64,000 nt of DNA from Nocardioidaceae bacterium (GTDB lineage: Bacteria; Actinomycetota; Actinomycetes; Propionibacteriales; Nocardioidaceae): the NCBI GenBank assembly GCA_018672315.1, contig CP076053.1:3273827-3337826 (forward strand), read 5' to 3'. Shown here piece by piece: positions 56,660-64,000 of this stretch (its first letter is position 1; every line of letters starts with the position of its first letter). The translations under genes and the position numbers were made by a program. Below the pieces are notes generated by a model. The model searched no databases. It was not told where the DNA came from and saw only the letters and a list, made by a program, of their open reading frames with translations.

Positions 56660-56799
56660 TCCCCGGAGGGGACAAATCGCCGTTCTGCTGAGAGCGGCCC
56701 GGTGACGCGCGCAGAATCGGCGCCACCTGTCCGTCACGGGGGGCCGCGGGGCAGGGGATCGACCGACCACGGGTCTCCCGCGCCTGCTCTGGAGTCCGC

Positions 56800-59160
56800 A
56801 TGGCCGCTACGACGTCCTCCCCGCTCGGCCGGTCGTTGGCACGCTCCGTGGTCGGGGCCCTGGTCCTCGCCTCGGCGCCCCTTCTCGCGGCGACGCTGCC
56901 CACGACGACGCCGGCTGCGACGGCGTCGGCCCTTCCCGCCGCGGCAGGTCCGACGGCCGCTCTCGTCGCCGACGAGGCGTCGCCGGCGGACCGCGTCGTC
57001 GTCTACCGTGACGCGTCCGGTCAGGTCGTCCCGCCGGGCCTCGCCCGGCACGTCGACCCGACCTGCAGCGGGACCGGCAGCGACGGGCCGCGGGTGACCG
57101 CGATGTACGTGCGCGAGCGCTCGGCGCCGGACCGCTTCGCCGCCTCACGGCCGGTCATCACCGCCGAGCTGCGCTACATCGACGACGTCTTCGCCATGTC
57201 CGCCGAGCCGGGCACCGAGGGCCGGCGCGTGCGCTGGTCCCGGTCCGGCACGGGGTGCGCGCCGGAGGTGCTCGACGTGGTCGTCCCGGACGGGTCCCTG
57301 CGCTCCTTCGATGCGACCGCACGCGCGCTGGAGGCGCTCGGTCACGACCGCGCCGACCGCAAGTACCTCGCCTTCGCCGATGTCGCTGTCGGTCAGCTGC
57401 CCGGCGGCGCGTGCGGGATGGCGTACAAGCTCGACGACGACGTCGCCACCGGCAACGCCAACGACGGCACCCGCGCCCAGCACGCACGCGTGGACCGCGA
57501 CTGCTGGAGCGTCGACGACCGCACCTACGTCTCGGCCGCCCTCCACGAGCTGCTCCACACCATGGGTGCCCTGCAGGACAGCGCACCCAACTCCTCGGGC
57601 TCCGGCCACTGCTCCGACGCCGCCGACGTGATGTGCTACGACGACTCGGCCAGCGGCGGCGGCGCGCCGCGCCAGGTGTGTCCCGAGCAGCAGCGATGGC
57701 AGCTCGACTGCGGGCGCGACGACTACTTCAACACCGCCCCGGCGCCCGGGTCGTACCTCGCGACGCACTGGAACCTCGCGTCCTCCTCCTTCCTCGACCC
57801 CGCACCCGCGATGCCGGCCGCACCCGTCGGCGTCGCCGCGCCCACGACCCCGTCGACCGTCGCCGGCGAGGTCGCACGCCTCCGGGCCGAGGTGCCGCCC
57901 GGCGCCACGGTGCGCTGGGCGATGGACGACCCACGGTGTGACACCGCCGACGCACCGGCCACGGGCCTCGGCTTCACCGTCCGCTGCTTCAACGCCGGCA
58001 CGGTGATGGTGGACGGCACCGTCGTGGGCGCCGGTCCCACCGCCTCGCACCTGAGCGTCCCGGTCACGTTCACCTCGAGCGGACTGCCTCGTCTCGCGGT
58101 CTCCGCACCGCTCGTGACCGGCGCCGGGTCCTCCTTCGACGTCTCCGCCGAGCTCCTCAACCGACGCAGCGGCACCTGGACCACGACCTGGTACGCGCGG
58201 CACCCCGACTGCCGCGCGAGCCGGACCGGACCCGAGTCCGCGACCGTGACCTGCGGCGCGGCCGCCCAGGGGGCGCGCGTGCTGGTCGGGGCGGTCTCCA
58301 CCCGCGCCGAGGACGGGTCGAGCCAGGACCGCTCGGTGCCGGTGCAGATCCAGGAGCCCGGGTTCCCGACCGTGGGCATCCAGGGGCCGGCCCAGGTGGC
58401 GGTCGGCGACCCCGCCGGCTTCCGCGCCGTCGTCGAGGGGGCACGCGTCGCGGCGTACGCGTGGAGCAGTCGCGGCGGTCACGGCACGGGTGCCACGGAC
58501 CGCGCGTCGTACACCGTGGAGCCCCCGGTCTCGACCCAGCGGTCGCAAGACTCCCTGCAGGTCGTCGTCACCCTCACCGACGGCCGCGCGCTGACCCTGA
58601 GCACCGGGTACGACGTCGTGCCCGAGCTCTCCGTCCGCATCGACGGTCCCGCGCGACTCGCCGAGGGAGGCAGCGCGACGTACACCGCCCGGACCAACCT
58701 CCCCGCCACGGTGACCTGGGAGATCGACGCCGACGACTGCACCGTCACGCCCACGGGCAACCGGGCGACGGTCCGCTGCGGGTCCGGCGCCTCGGGCCCG
58801 GTGACCCTGTTGGCCAGTGCGGTCGGCGCCGGCGACTCCGACAGCGAGCGCACCACGGTCACGGTGGGCGGGGCGCCGCAGACGGTGAAGGAGCCCAGCA
58901 CCACGGCGCTCACGGCGTTCCGGCGAGGGTTCAAGGCGGTCGTGCGCACGGCCTTCGGTCCTGTGGCCAGCGCGCCGGTCGTGCTCAAGGTCAAGGCGCC
59001 CCGGCAGAAGTGGAGCAGGGTCGGCGTCGCGCGGACGAACGCCCGCGGCACGGCCGTCTTCAAGATCCGTACGAACGCCCGCGCCACCTACCGGGCCGTG
59101 ACCAGGGCCGGCACGGGTCACCTCGCCTCGCGCAGCCCTCGGGTCAGGTCAGGTCGATGA
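56800..59160 (+). CDS. Secreted zinc-metalloprotease-like protein with Ig-like domains
   Basis: 786 residues. Signal peptide (SVVGALVLASAPLLAATLP), then a catalytic-type domain with HELLHTMGALQD (His249, Glu250, His253) and a cysteine-rich stretch ending in VMCYDD, a possible Met-turn (Met278). The canonical third-ligand position (259) is Gln; Asp260 or His270 could serve instead. From about residue 340 the protein is Thr/Ala-rich with several immunoglobulin-like beta domains. The final 90 residues (STTALTAFRRGFKAVVRTAF, ending in SPRVRSGR) resemble surface-adhesion repeats. Start ATG after TGGAG. Nearest relatives I recall are uncharacterised actinobacterial secreted proteins. The 140-bp gap upstream holds only a small TCCCC-GGA-GGGGA hairpin. 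Confidence 0.78.
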   Translation: MAATTSSPLGRSLARSVVGALVLASAPLLAATLPTTTPAATASALPAAAGPTAALVADEASPADRVVVYRDASGQVVPPGLARHVDPTCSGTGSDGPRVTAMYVRERSAPDRFAASRPVITAELRYIDDVFAMSAEPGTEGRRVRWSRSGTGCAPEVLDVVVPDGSLRSFDATARALEALGHDRADRKYLAFADVAVGQLPGGACGMAYKLDDDVATGNANDGTRAQHARVDRDCWSVDDRTYVSAALHELLHTMGALQDSAPNSSGSGHCSDAADVMCYDDSASGGGAPRQVCPEQQRWQLDCGRDDYFNTAPAPGSYLATHWNLASSSFLDPAPAMPAAPVGVAAPTTPSTVAGEVARLRAEVPPGATVRWAMDDPRCDTADAPATGLGFTVRCFNAGTVMVDGTVVGAGPTASHLSVPVTFTSSGLPRLAVSAPLVTGAGSSFDVSAELLNRRSGTWTTTWYARHPDCRASRTGPESATVTCGAAAQGARVLVGAVSTRAEDGSSQDRSVPVQIQEPGFPTVGIQGPAQVAVGDPAGFRAVVEGARVAAYAWSSRGGHGTGATDRASYTVEPPVSTQRSQDSLQVVVTLTDGRALTLSTGYDVVPELSVRIDGPARLAEGGSATYTARTNLPATVTWEIDADDCTVTPTGNRATVRCGSGASGPVTLLASAVGAGDSDSERTTVTVGGAPQTVKEPSTTALTAFRRGFKAVVRTAFGPVASAPVVLKVKAPRQKWSRVGVARTNARGTAVFKIRTNARATYRAVTRAGTGHLASRSPRVRSGR

Positions 59161-60127
59161 CGACCTTGCCGCTGGTGTGCCAGGTCGCCACGTGCTCGTG
59201 GGCCCGGGACGCCTGCGCGGCCGGGTAGACGGCGTCGACGCGCGGCTCCACCAGGCCCGCGTCGATCCACGCCGCCAGCTGCTCGAGGTCGGCACTGCGC
59301 GAGCGCACGGTGACGAGACGGTTGCGACGGGTCAGGCGTACGCGCGCCAGCGCCTCCCCGATGATCGAGTCACGGGTGACGGTGGTGCTGACGTACACGC
59401 CGTCCCCGGAGCGGCCCCCGAGCTGGTGCCGGTGCTGCGTCGCGTCACCGCGGCCGAAGACGTCGAGCACGACGTCGAAGGTCTGCTCCAGACGGTCCGC
59501 GCGCGTGACCCGGTAGTCGGTCACCTCGTCGCAGCCGAGCTGTCGGGCGAACGCGACGCTGTCGGGACCACAGACACCGTGCACGTGCGCCCCGAGCGCC
59601 TTCGCCACCTGCACCGCGAAGTGCCCCACCCCGCCGGTGCACCCGACGACGAGCACGCGGGTGCCGGGACCGGTGTCCGCACAGTCCCGCAGCGCCTGCA
59701 ACGCCGTCTGCGCCGCCAGCGGCACCGCCGCGGCCTCGGTGAGTGTGAGGCTCGCGGGCGCCCGAGCCGCCTCGTCGCGGTCCAGCAGCACCCGCTGGGC
59801 GTGCGCCGCTCCGATGAAGCGGTTGCTCATCGCGAAGACCGGGTCGCCGGGGGACAGGTCCGAGACCTCGGCCCCGACCGCGAGGACGGTGCCGGCGACG
59901 TCGAGCCCGTGCGTACGCGGCAACGGATCGCGTGCCAGCGTCTTCGAGAACTTGCCCTGGCGGAGGAAGACGTCCTTCGGGTTGACGCCCCCCGCCGCAG
60001 CCTCCAGGAGGACCTGGCGGGGTCCGGGCTCGCCCGGGTCGGGCGCGTCGCGCCACTGCAGCACCTCGGGGCCCCCGAAGCGGTCGTACGCCAGCGCCTT
60101 CATCGCGACCCCTGACTCGTCGGTCAT
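59144..60127 (-). CDS. Zinc-type alcohol dehydrogenase / quinone oxidoreductase family protein
   Basis: 327 residues, medium-chain dehydrogenase fold. Seen here: AYDRFGGPEVLQWRDAPDPG at the start, HGLDVAGTVLAVG, and the nucleotide-binding VLVVGCTGGVGHFAVQVAKA. The zinc-ligand Cys/His set of true alcohol dehydrogenases is not evident, so it is probably a zinc-independent NADPH quinone oxidoreductase or enoyl reductase. Its ATG overlaps the ctlX stop (ATGA). Its 3' end overlaps the secreted protease gene by 17 bp, tail to tail. Confidence 0.9.
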   Translation of the reverse strand: MTDESGVAMKALAYDRFGGPEVLQWRDAPDPGEPGPRQVLLEAAAGGVNPKDVFLRQGKFSKTLARDPLPRTHGLDVAGTVLAVGAEVSDLSPGDPVFAMSNRFIGAAHAQRVLLDRDEAARAPASLTLTEAAAVPLAAQTALQALRDCADTGPGTRVLVVGCTGGVGHFAVQVAKALGAHVHGVCGPDSVAFARQLGCDEVTDYRVTRADRLEQTFDVVLDVFGRGDATQHRHQLGGRSGDGVYVSTTVTRDSIIGEALARVRLTRRNRLVTVRSRSADLEQLAAWIDAGLVEPRVDAVYPAAQASRAHEHVATWHTSGKVVIDLT

Positions 60128-61146
60128 CGCACGAACCTCCCGTCCTGGGTGCGGGGGGCGTCCTCGTTGATCGCCTTGACCGCGTCGGTGAGCCGGGAGG
60201 CGTCGATCGGACGACGGTGGTCGAGGTGCACGCCGGCGATCATGCAGCGCACGGAGCCCCCCGCCAGCTCGATGGTGGGGATGTCCACCGCGACGATCTC
60301 GGCGGTCTGCTCGATCTGCTCGACCTGGGCCGCGGTCAGGCTGCGGCGGGCACGAGCCGACATCGCGAGGATCAAGTGCCGTCCGTCGTGCGGCGCCGGG
60401 CGATGCAGCTCGACGGCGTTGCCGGCGAACTCACGCACCTGGGCCTCGGTGAGCTCGATCAGGGCGCGCCCGTTGACCGTGAGCCTCTCGCGCACCTGCT
60501 CACGGCGTACGGGGTCGGCGATCATGTCGAGCGCGAAGAGCGCGACGTCCGTGCCGATGCAGGCCATGACGTTCGTGTGGTACACCGGCACCCCGGTCGA
60601 GTCGGCGGCGTCGAAGGCCATCGGCTCGTAGCTGAAGTCGGTGCAGAAGCGCTCGAGCACGTGGCTGTCGCCCCGGTGGCTGCGCGCCATGTAGGCGACG
60701 CGCGAGATGTTGTCGAGCACCATCGCACCGGTGCCCTCGAGGAAGATGCCGTCCGCCTCCAGCCCGGAGTAGTCCACGATCGTCTGCACGCGATAGGTCG
60801 ACTTCAGCATCTCGAGCACGTCGGCACGCCGCTCGTGCCGTCGGTTGGAGGCGTACATCGGGAAGATCGCGACGCTGCCGCCGGCGTGGGTGGAGATCCA
60901 GTTGTTCGGGAAGACGCTGTCGGGCCGCGTGTGGTCGGCGTCCTCGAAGACGTGCACCGTGACGCCCTGGGCCCGCAGCGTGTCGGCGACGGCGTCCATC
61001 TCGGCCAGGGCCCGGGACGCGATCGCCTCCGCGGAGCTGCCTGCGGGCATCGAGGTCTGGAAGGCGTTGTCGGCAGCCGTGGCCGGGTTGGGGAGGAACC
61101 GCTGCGCGCGGACGAGGATGACGGAGGTCGGGGCCTGGGCGCTCAC
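60124..61146 (-). CDS. ctlX: CtlX-type hydrolase (arginine deiminase/DDAH superfamily)
   Basis: 340 residues. Guanidine-group hydrolase fold: RPDSVFPNNWISTHAGGSVA near the N-terminus, VYHTNVMACIGTDVALFALD with the catalytic His, and ELAGGSVRCMIAGVHLDHR with the nucleophilic Cys. CtlX has been linked to citrulline use in Francisella, but the natural substrate in actinobacteria is unknown. It forms an operon with the dehydrogenase downstream. TAGATT lies 6 nt before the GTG. Confidence 0.88.
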   Translation of the reverse strand: MSAQAPTSVILVRAQRFLPNPATAADNAFQTSMPAGSSAEAIASRALAEMDAVADTLRAQGVTVHVFEDADHTRPDSVFPNNWISTHAGGSVAIFPMYASNRRHERRADVLEMLKSTYRVQTIVDYSGLEADGIFLEGTGAMVLDNISRVAYMARSHRGDSHVLERFCTDFSYEPMAFDAADSTGVPVYHTNVMACIGTDVALFALDMIADPVRREQVRERLTVNGRALIELTEAQVREFAGNAVELHRPAPHDGRHLILAMSARARRSLTAAQVEQIEQTAEIVAVDIPTIELAGGSVRCMIAGVHLDHRRPIDASRLTDAVKAINEDAPRTQDGRFVR

Positions 61147-61152
61147 GCGCCG

Positions 61153-61158
61153 AATCTA
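61153..61158 (-). promoter_or_regulatory. -10 box, leaderless promoter of ctlX
   Basis: TAGATT on the minus strand is followed by 6 nt and GTG 61146. Confidence 0.6.
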
Positions 61159-61220
61159 GTGGCGGCGCCGCGTACGCGGCACAGCGCACGTTGCAGGTCG
61201 GTCACGCCGGCGTGCTGGAC

Positions 61221-61249
61221 TTGGTCCGGACCTTCTCGATACGTACGGT
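61221..61249 (+). promoter_or_regulatory. promoter of the sulfatase gene
   Basis: TTGGTC (61221-61226) and TACGGT (61244-61249) are 17 bp apart. The -10 ends 8 nt before GTG 61258, so the transcript is leaderless or nearly so. Confidence 0.6.
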
Positions 61250-61257
61250 CTCCAGAC

Positions 61258-62964
61258 GTGCGGACCTCTCGGGTGGCCTCGCTGATCGCGGTGCTGGTGC
61301 TCATGCTCGCGGCCTGTCGACCTCTCGGTCCCGGGTCGTCCGGACCCTCGGCCGACCTCGGTGACGCGGACCCGCGCCCCAACATCGTCGTGGTGATGAC
61401 CGACGACATGCGGGTCGACGACCTGCGCTTCGCGCCCTCCGTACGCCGTCTCGTCGCCGCACGCGGTGCCGAGGCCCGCAACGCCTTCAGCACCTTCCCG
61501 CTCTGCTGCCCGGCGCGCGCGTCGTTCCTGACGGGCCAGTACGCGCACAACCACGAGGTGCTCAGCCACCAGCCCCCGTACGGGTTCGGTGCCTTCGACG
61601 ACTCCGAGACCTTGGCGACGTCGCTCTCCGATGCGGGCTACCGCACCGGGTTCATCGGCAAGTACCTCAACGAGTACGGCATCGATCCCTCCCTGGTCAC
61701 CGGGGAGCCGTCCGCGACGTACGTGCCGCCCGGCTGGGACGACTGGCGCGCCAGCATCTCTGACCCCGACCGTGACGACCCGAGCATCGTCGGCGGCACG
61801 TACGACTACCGCCGCACCCCGTTCACCATGGACGGCGAGGTCAGCCAGCACTGGCACGGGCGCTACCAGACCGAGGTGCTCGGTGACTTCTCGCTGGACA
61901 TGACGCGGCAGTTCACCGAGGACCGGGCGCGGACGGGTGAGCCGTTCTTCATGTGGCTCTCCCACGTCGCTCCGCACGTGGGACTGCCCCGTGACCCCGA
62001 CGACCCGGCGCCGATCCGGCTGGCCGACGGGGAGATCGAGGGCTACTCGACCCCGTCGGTGCCGAAGGACGTGCGCGGCATCTACGACGACGTCATCGAC
62101 CGCGGTGCGGGGATGCCGCGCGACGACGCCGACGTGCCGGACACCGTCGAGGGCACTCCGCGGTTCTTCGCCGACCTGCCGCCGCTGAGCCGTGACGAGC
62201 GCGAGGCGCTCCGCGAGGTCACCCGCCAGCGCGCCGAGGCGATCCACGTCGTCGACCAGCAGGTCGAGCGGTTGGTGGATCAGCTCGAGGAGTCGGGGGA
62301 GTGGGAGCGCACGGTCTTCGTGTTCGTGTCCGACAACGGCTACTTCCAGGGCGAGCACCGGCAGCGGGCCGGCAAGATGAAGGCCCACGAGCCGTCGCTG
62401 CGCATCCCGCTCGTCGTCGCCGGTCCGGGGATCGAGGCCGGTCGCGACGTCTGGGAGCCGTTCACGCTCGTCGACCTCACCGCGACCCTGCTCGACGCGG
62501 CGAACGCACGCCCGCCGCACACACCCGACGGCGCCTCGCACTGGGAGACGCTGCGCGGCTCACCGTCGCCGGGGTGGCGCCACGCCGTGCTCACCCAGGG
62601 GGCGTGGGGGGAGCAGAAGCTGACCAGGCCCCTGCGGCCCCTCGAGCGGCGACGGGGCTTCACCGACGTCCGCGTCTCGATCGGACTCCGGACGGCGCAG
62701 TACTCCTACACCCGGTACGCCGACGGTTTCGTCGAGCTCTACGACCTGCTCGCCGACCCGCTGCAGCTCGACAACGTCGCGCGCGATCCCCACCGACGCG
62801 AGCTCGTGAGGACGCTGCGGGGCCTGTGGGACGACTACAAGGACTGTGTCGGGGCCACGTGTCGGGTGGACCTGCCCGGTCCTCTCCGGGCCGACCGAGG
62901 CGAGGCGGAGCGCATGGGGCGGGCGTACTGGCGGGCCGTGGACGCGGCGTACGGCTGGGACTGA
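61258..62964 (+). CDS. Sulfatase, secreted lipoprotein
   Basis: 568 residues. A lipoprotein signal peptide (VASLIAVLVLMLAACRPLG, lipobox LAAC) is followed by a type I sulfatase domain. Seen here: NIVVVMTDDMRVDDLRF for metal binding; the formylglycine motif C-x-P-x-R at Cys83-Arg87 (CCPAR); FIGKYLNEYG; LSHVAPHVGLP; and VFVFVSDNGYFQGEHRQRAG with further metal ligands. Activity would require a formylglycine-generating enzyme, not encoded here. Substrate unknown; the family acts on sulfated glycans and related esters. Confidence 0.92.
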   Translation: MRTSRVASLIAVLVLMLAACRPLGPGSSGPSADLGDADPRPNIVVVMTDDMRVDDLRFAPSVRRLVAARGAEARNAFSTFPLCCPARASFLTGQYAHNHEVLSHQPPYGFGAFDDSETLATSLSDAGYRTGFIGKYLNEYGIDPSLVTGEPSATYVPPGWDDWRASISDPDRDDPSIVGGTYDYRRTPFTMDGEVSQHWHGRYQTEVLGDFSLDMTRQFTEDRARTGEPFFMWLSHVAPHVGLPRDPDDPAPIRLADGEIEGYSTPSVPKDVRGIYDDVIDRGAGMPRDDADVPDTVEGTPRFFADLPPLSRDEREALREVTRQRAEAIHVVDQQVERLVDQLEESGEWERTVFVFVSDNGYFQGEHRQRAGKMKAHEPSLRIPLVVAGPGIEAGRDVWEPFTLVDLTATLLDAANARPPHTPDGASHWETLRGSPSPGWRHAVLTQGAWGEQKLTRPLRPLERRRGFTDVRVSIGLRTAQYSYTRYADGFVELYDLLADPLQLDNVARDPHRRELVRTLRGLWDDYKDCVGATCRVDLPGPLRADRGEAERMGRAYWRAVDAAYGWD

Positions 62965-62993
62965 CGCGCGGCCCGCCCCCGTGCTCACTGTGG

Positions 62994-64000
62994 TCACCTC
63001 GTGATCGGCGCGTACGTCAGGAGCAAGCGGGGGCGTACGTCGACGTTGGCGTGCTCGCGGGAGCAGAACCGGAGCGCGTCGCCCCCGTTGTTGCTCACCA
63101 TCAGCGACGTGCGACCGCCGTTCGCGGAGAACGCGGCGGGGTTCAGGTCGATGGCGTAGCGACGCCCGCGGTCGGGCGCCCGGAACGAGCCGATGTCGGC
63201 GATGCCGCGCGGCTGGGTCCGCCAGGTCAGACCGGTCTCCGACCACCCCGCGGCGGTGAGGCGTACGACGTGGGTGTCGACGCTGCCGCCGTCGGTGGAG
63301 CCCTCGGAGCTGATCAGCATCTGGACCCGTGCGAGGCGCGTGCCCGCCGGGGCTGCAGGCAGGTCGAACGCGAGGTAGCTGCGCTCGCGCGGGGAGCCGT
63401 CCGAGCTCAGCGACCAGGCGCCGGCGTGATTGCTGGTGGGGGCGCGCTGACCGACCCAGGCGTCCGCGACGGCGTCGACGGACACCGTGGAGGGCTGCGG
63501 CTCGGGCGTGGGCTCGGGCGTGGGCTCGGGCGTGGGCTCGGGCGTGGGCTCGGGCGTGGGCTCGGGCGTGGGCTCGGGCGTGGGCGAGCCGGCGAGCGTC
63601 GCCACTGCCGTGAGCGCGGGGCGGGGGGAGAAGTCGCGGTTCATCAGACCGTAGCCGTCCTGGTGGATGTCCCCGGAGCCCTTGTCGCGGGAGTTGTACC
63701 AGATGGCCAGCGTGACCTGGGGCCACCGCGAGGCGATGTGCTTCATGCTGCGCACCAGGAAGTCCGCCTGCTGGGCGGCCGTCACGCCGCGGCTCCAGTT
63801 GGGCTGTCCGGGCGCGTTGACGTGCGTCGACCAGCCGAACTCGGTGAAGTAGATCGGCTTGTCGCCGTCCCCGTGCCGGGCCATGAGCCGCACCAGCTCG
63901 TCGGTGTGCCCCATCGTCCACATGGTCCCGTCGTCGGGCACCTCGGGTGCCTGGTCGGCGACCCCCATGTAGGGGTGCACGGCCATGACGTCGAAGTAGC
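62994..64000 (-). CDS. Secreted glycoside hydrolase-like protein with PTPE linker and DNRLRE domain (5' partial)
   Basis: The frame is open to the window edge; about 335 residues of the C-terminal part are seen. The first visible residues YFDVMAVHPYM and KPIYFTEFGWSTH are typical of (beta/alpha)8 glycoside hydrolases, with Glu in TEFGW as the likely nucleophile. SRGVTAAQQADFLVRSMKHI continues the barrel. A repeated PTPE linker leads to a C-terminal domain (DAVADAWVGQRAPTSNH, RSYLAFDLPAAPAGTRLARV) of the DNRLRE type, found on secreted carbohydrate-active proteins. Substrate cannot be read from this fragment. Convergent with the sulfatase gene. Confidence 0.85.
   Translation of the reverse strand, partial: YFDVMAVHPYMGVADQAPEVPDDGTMWTMGHTDELVRLMARHGDGDKPIYFTEFGWSTHVNAPGQPNWSRGVTAAQQADFLVRSMKHIASRWPQVTLAIWYNSRDKGSGDIHQDGYGLMNRDFSPRPALTAVATLAGSPTPEPTPEPTPEPTPEPTPEPTPEPTPEPQPSTVSVDAVADAWVGQRAPTSNHAGAWSLSSDGSPRERSYLAFDLPAAPAGTRLARVQMLISSEGSTDGGSVDTHVVRLTAAGWSETGLTWRTQPRGIADIGSFRAPDRGRRYAIDLNPAAFSANGGRTSLMVSNNGGDALRFCSREHANVDVRPRLLLTYAPITR
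63499..63582 (-). repeat. seven 12-bp tandem repeats encoding a PTPE linker
   Basis: Seven identical copies of GGCTCGGGCGTG on the plus strand read as Pro-Thr-Pro-Glu on the coding strand. A perfect in-frame minisatellite whose copy number is likely to vary between strains. Confidence 0.95.

Noticed and set aside
56660-56799. c-di-AMP (ydaO-type) riboswitch upstream of the secreted protease gene
   Set aside because: I looked for the conserved ydaO core and did not find it. Only a short local hairpin is present.
57145-59121. 658-residue minus-strand frame over the secreted protease gene
   Set aside because: Low-complexity Gly/Arg/Val/His composition with no motifs. The plus-strand gene has a signal peptide and HExxH site.
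63499-63582. 12-bp repeats as a CRISPR array
   Set aside because: Contiguous in-frame repeats encoding a PTPE linker.

Overview
This is a 64 kb stretch of chromosome from a high-GC, aerobic actinobacterium. The evidence is strong G/C at third codon positions, many GTG starts, TGA as the usual stop, WhiA, RbpA, an actinobacterial suf operon, GuaB1, an acVLRF1-type release factor and many leaderless promoters. Gene order from uvrC through rapZ-yvcK-whiA, gap-pgk-tpiA, secG, tal-tkt, ctaB/ctaA and sufR-sufBDCSUT follows the Mycobacterium tuberculosis Rv1420-Rv1473 backbone in simplified form. Nocardioidaceae (Nocardioides-like) is my best guess, from overall gene content only. I see 64 protein genes (two cut by the window edges, one frameshifted) and no rRNA, tRNA, CRISPR array, prophage or insertion sequence. 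No gene-free gap exceeds 300 bases.

Layout. 1-8.3 kb: the end of uvrC, the rapZ-yvcK-whiA block, lower glycolysis (gap, pgk, tpiA), secG and rbpA, closed by a strong hairpin terminator. 8.3-14.1 kb (minus strand): tkt-tal-pgi-pgl, with zwf and opcA absent. 14.3-18.7 kb: heme A synthesis (ctaB, ctaA), an ABC exporter and a small kinase, with a 242-bp inverted-repeat element between ctaB and the kinase. 18.8-25.9 kb: the Fe-S assembly operon sufR-sufB-sufD-Rieske-sufC-sufS-sufU-sufT. 25.9-29.5 kb: a Vms1-like release factor, a phosphotransferase and the biotin transporter bioY-ecfA-ecfT. 29.7-36.8 kb: an ABC-F translation factor, map, an enoyl-CoA hydratase, an ABC exporter, SURF1 and moaA.

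36.8-48.8 kb is a mosaic of short units: a small zinc-ribbon protein, DUF3099, dodecin-SixA, serB, a hypothetical gene, an orphan ABC ATPase, NfeD-SPFH, a TauE permease, a frameshifted beta-propeller gene, a Fur regulator, a PEBP protein, cysG, an rRNA methyltransferase and def. 48.9-56.7 kb carries lipid and purine genes: two acyl-CoA dehydrogenases behind a palindromic operator, DUF2252, a Cfa-like methyltransferase with a DUF1295 reductase, and guaB1. 56.8-64 kb is more accessory: a secreted zinc-protease-like protein with Ig-like domains, a quinone-oxidoreductase-like dehydrogenase, ctlX, a lipoprotein sulfatase and a secreted glycoside hydrolase with PTPE repeats.

The genes are mostly core metabolism and housekeeping. 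The less ordinary signals are non-coding or architectural: the inverted-repeat element at 15.3-15.5 kb, a marked excess of the palindrome CGTACG, at least 18 genes whose -10 box lies 6-8 nt before the start codon, a perfect operator upstream of the acyl-CoA dehydrogenases, a hairpin that hides a ribosome site, and a structured spacer inside the suf operon.
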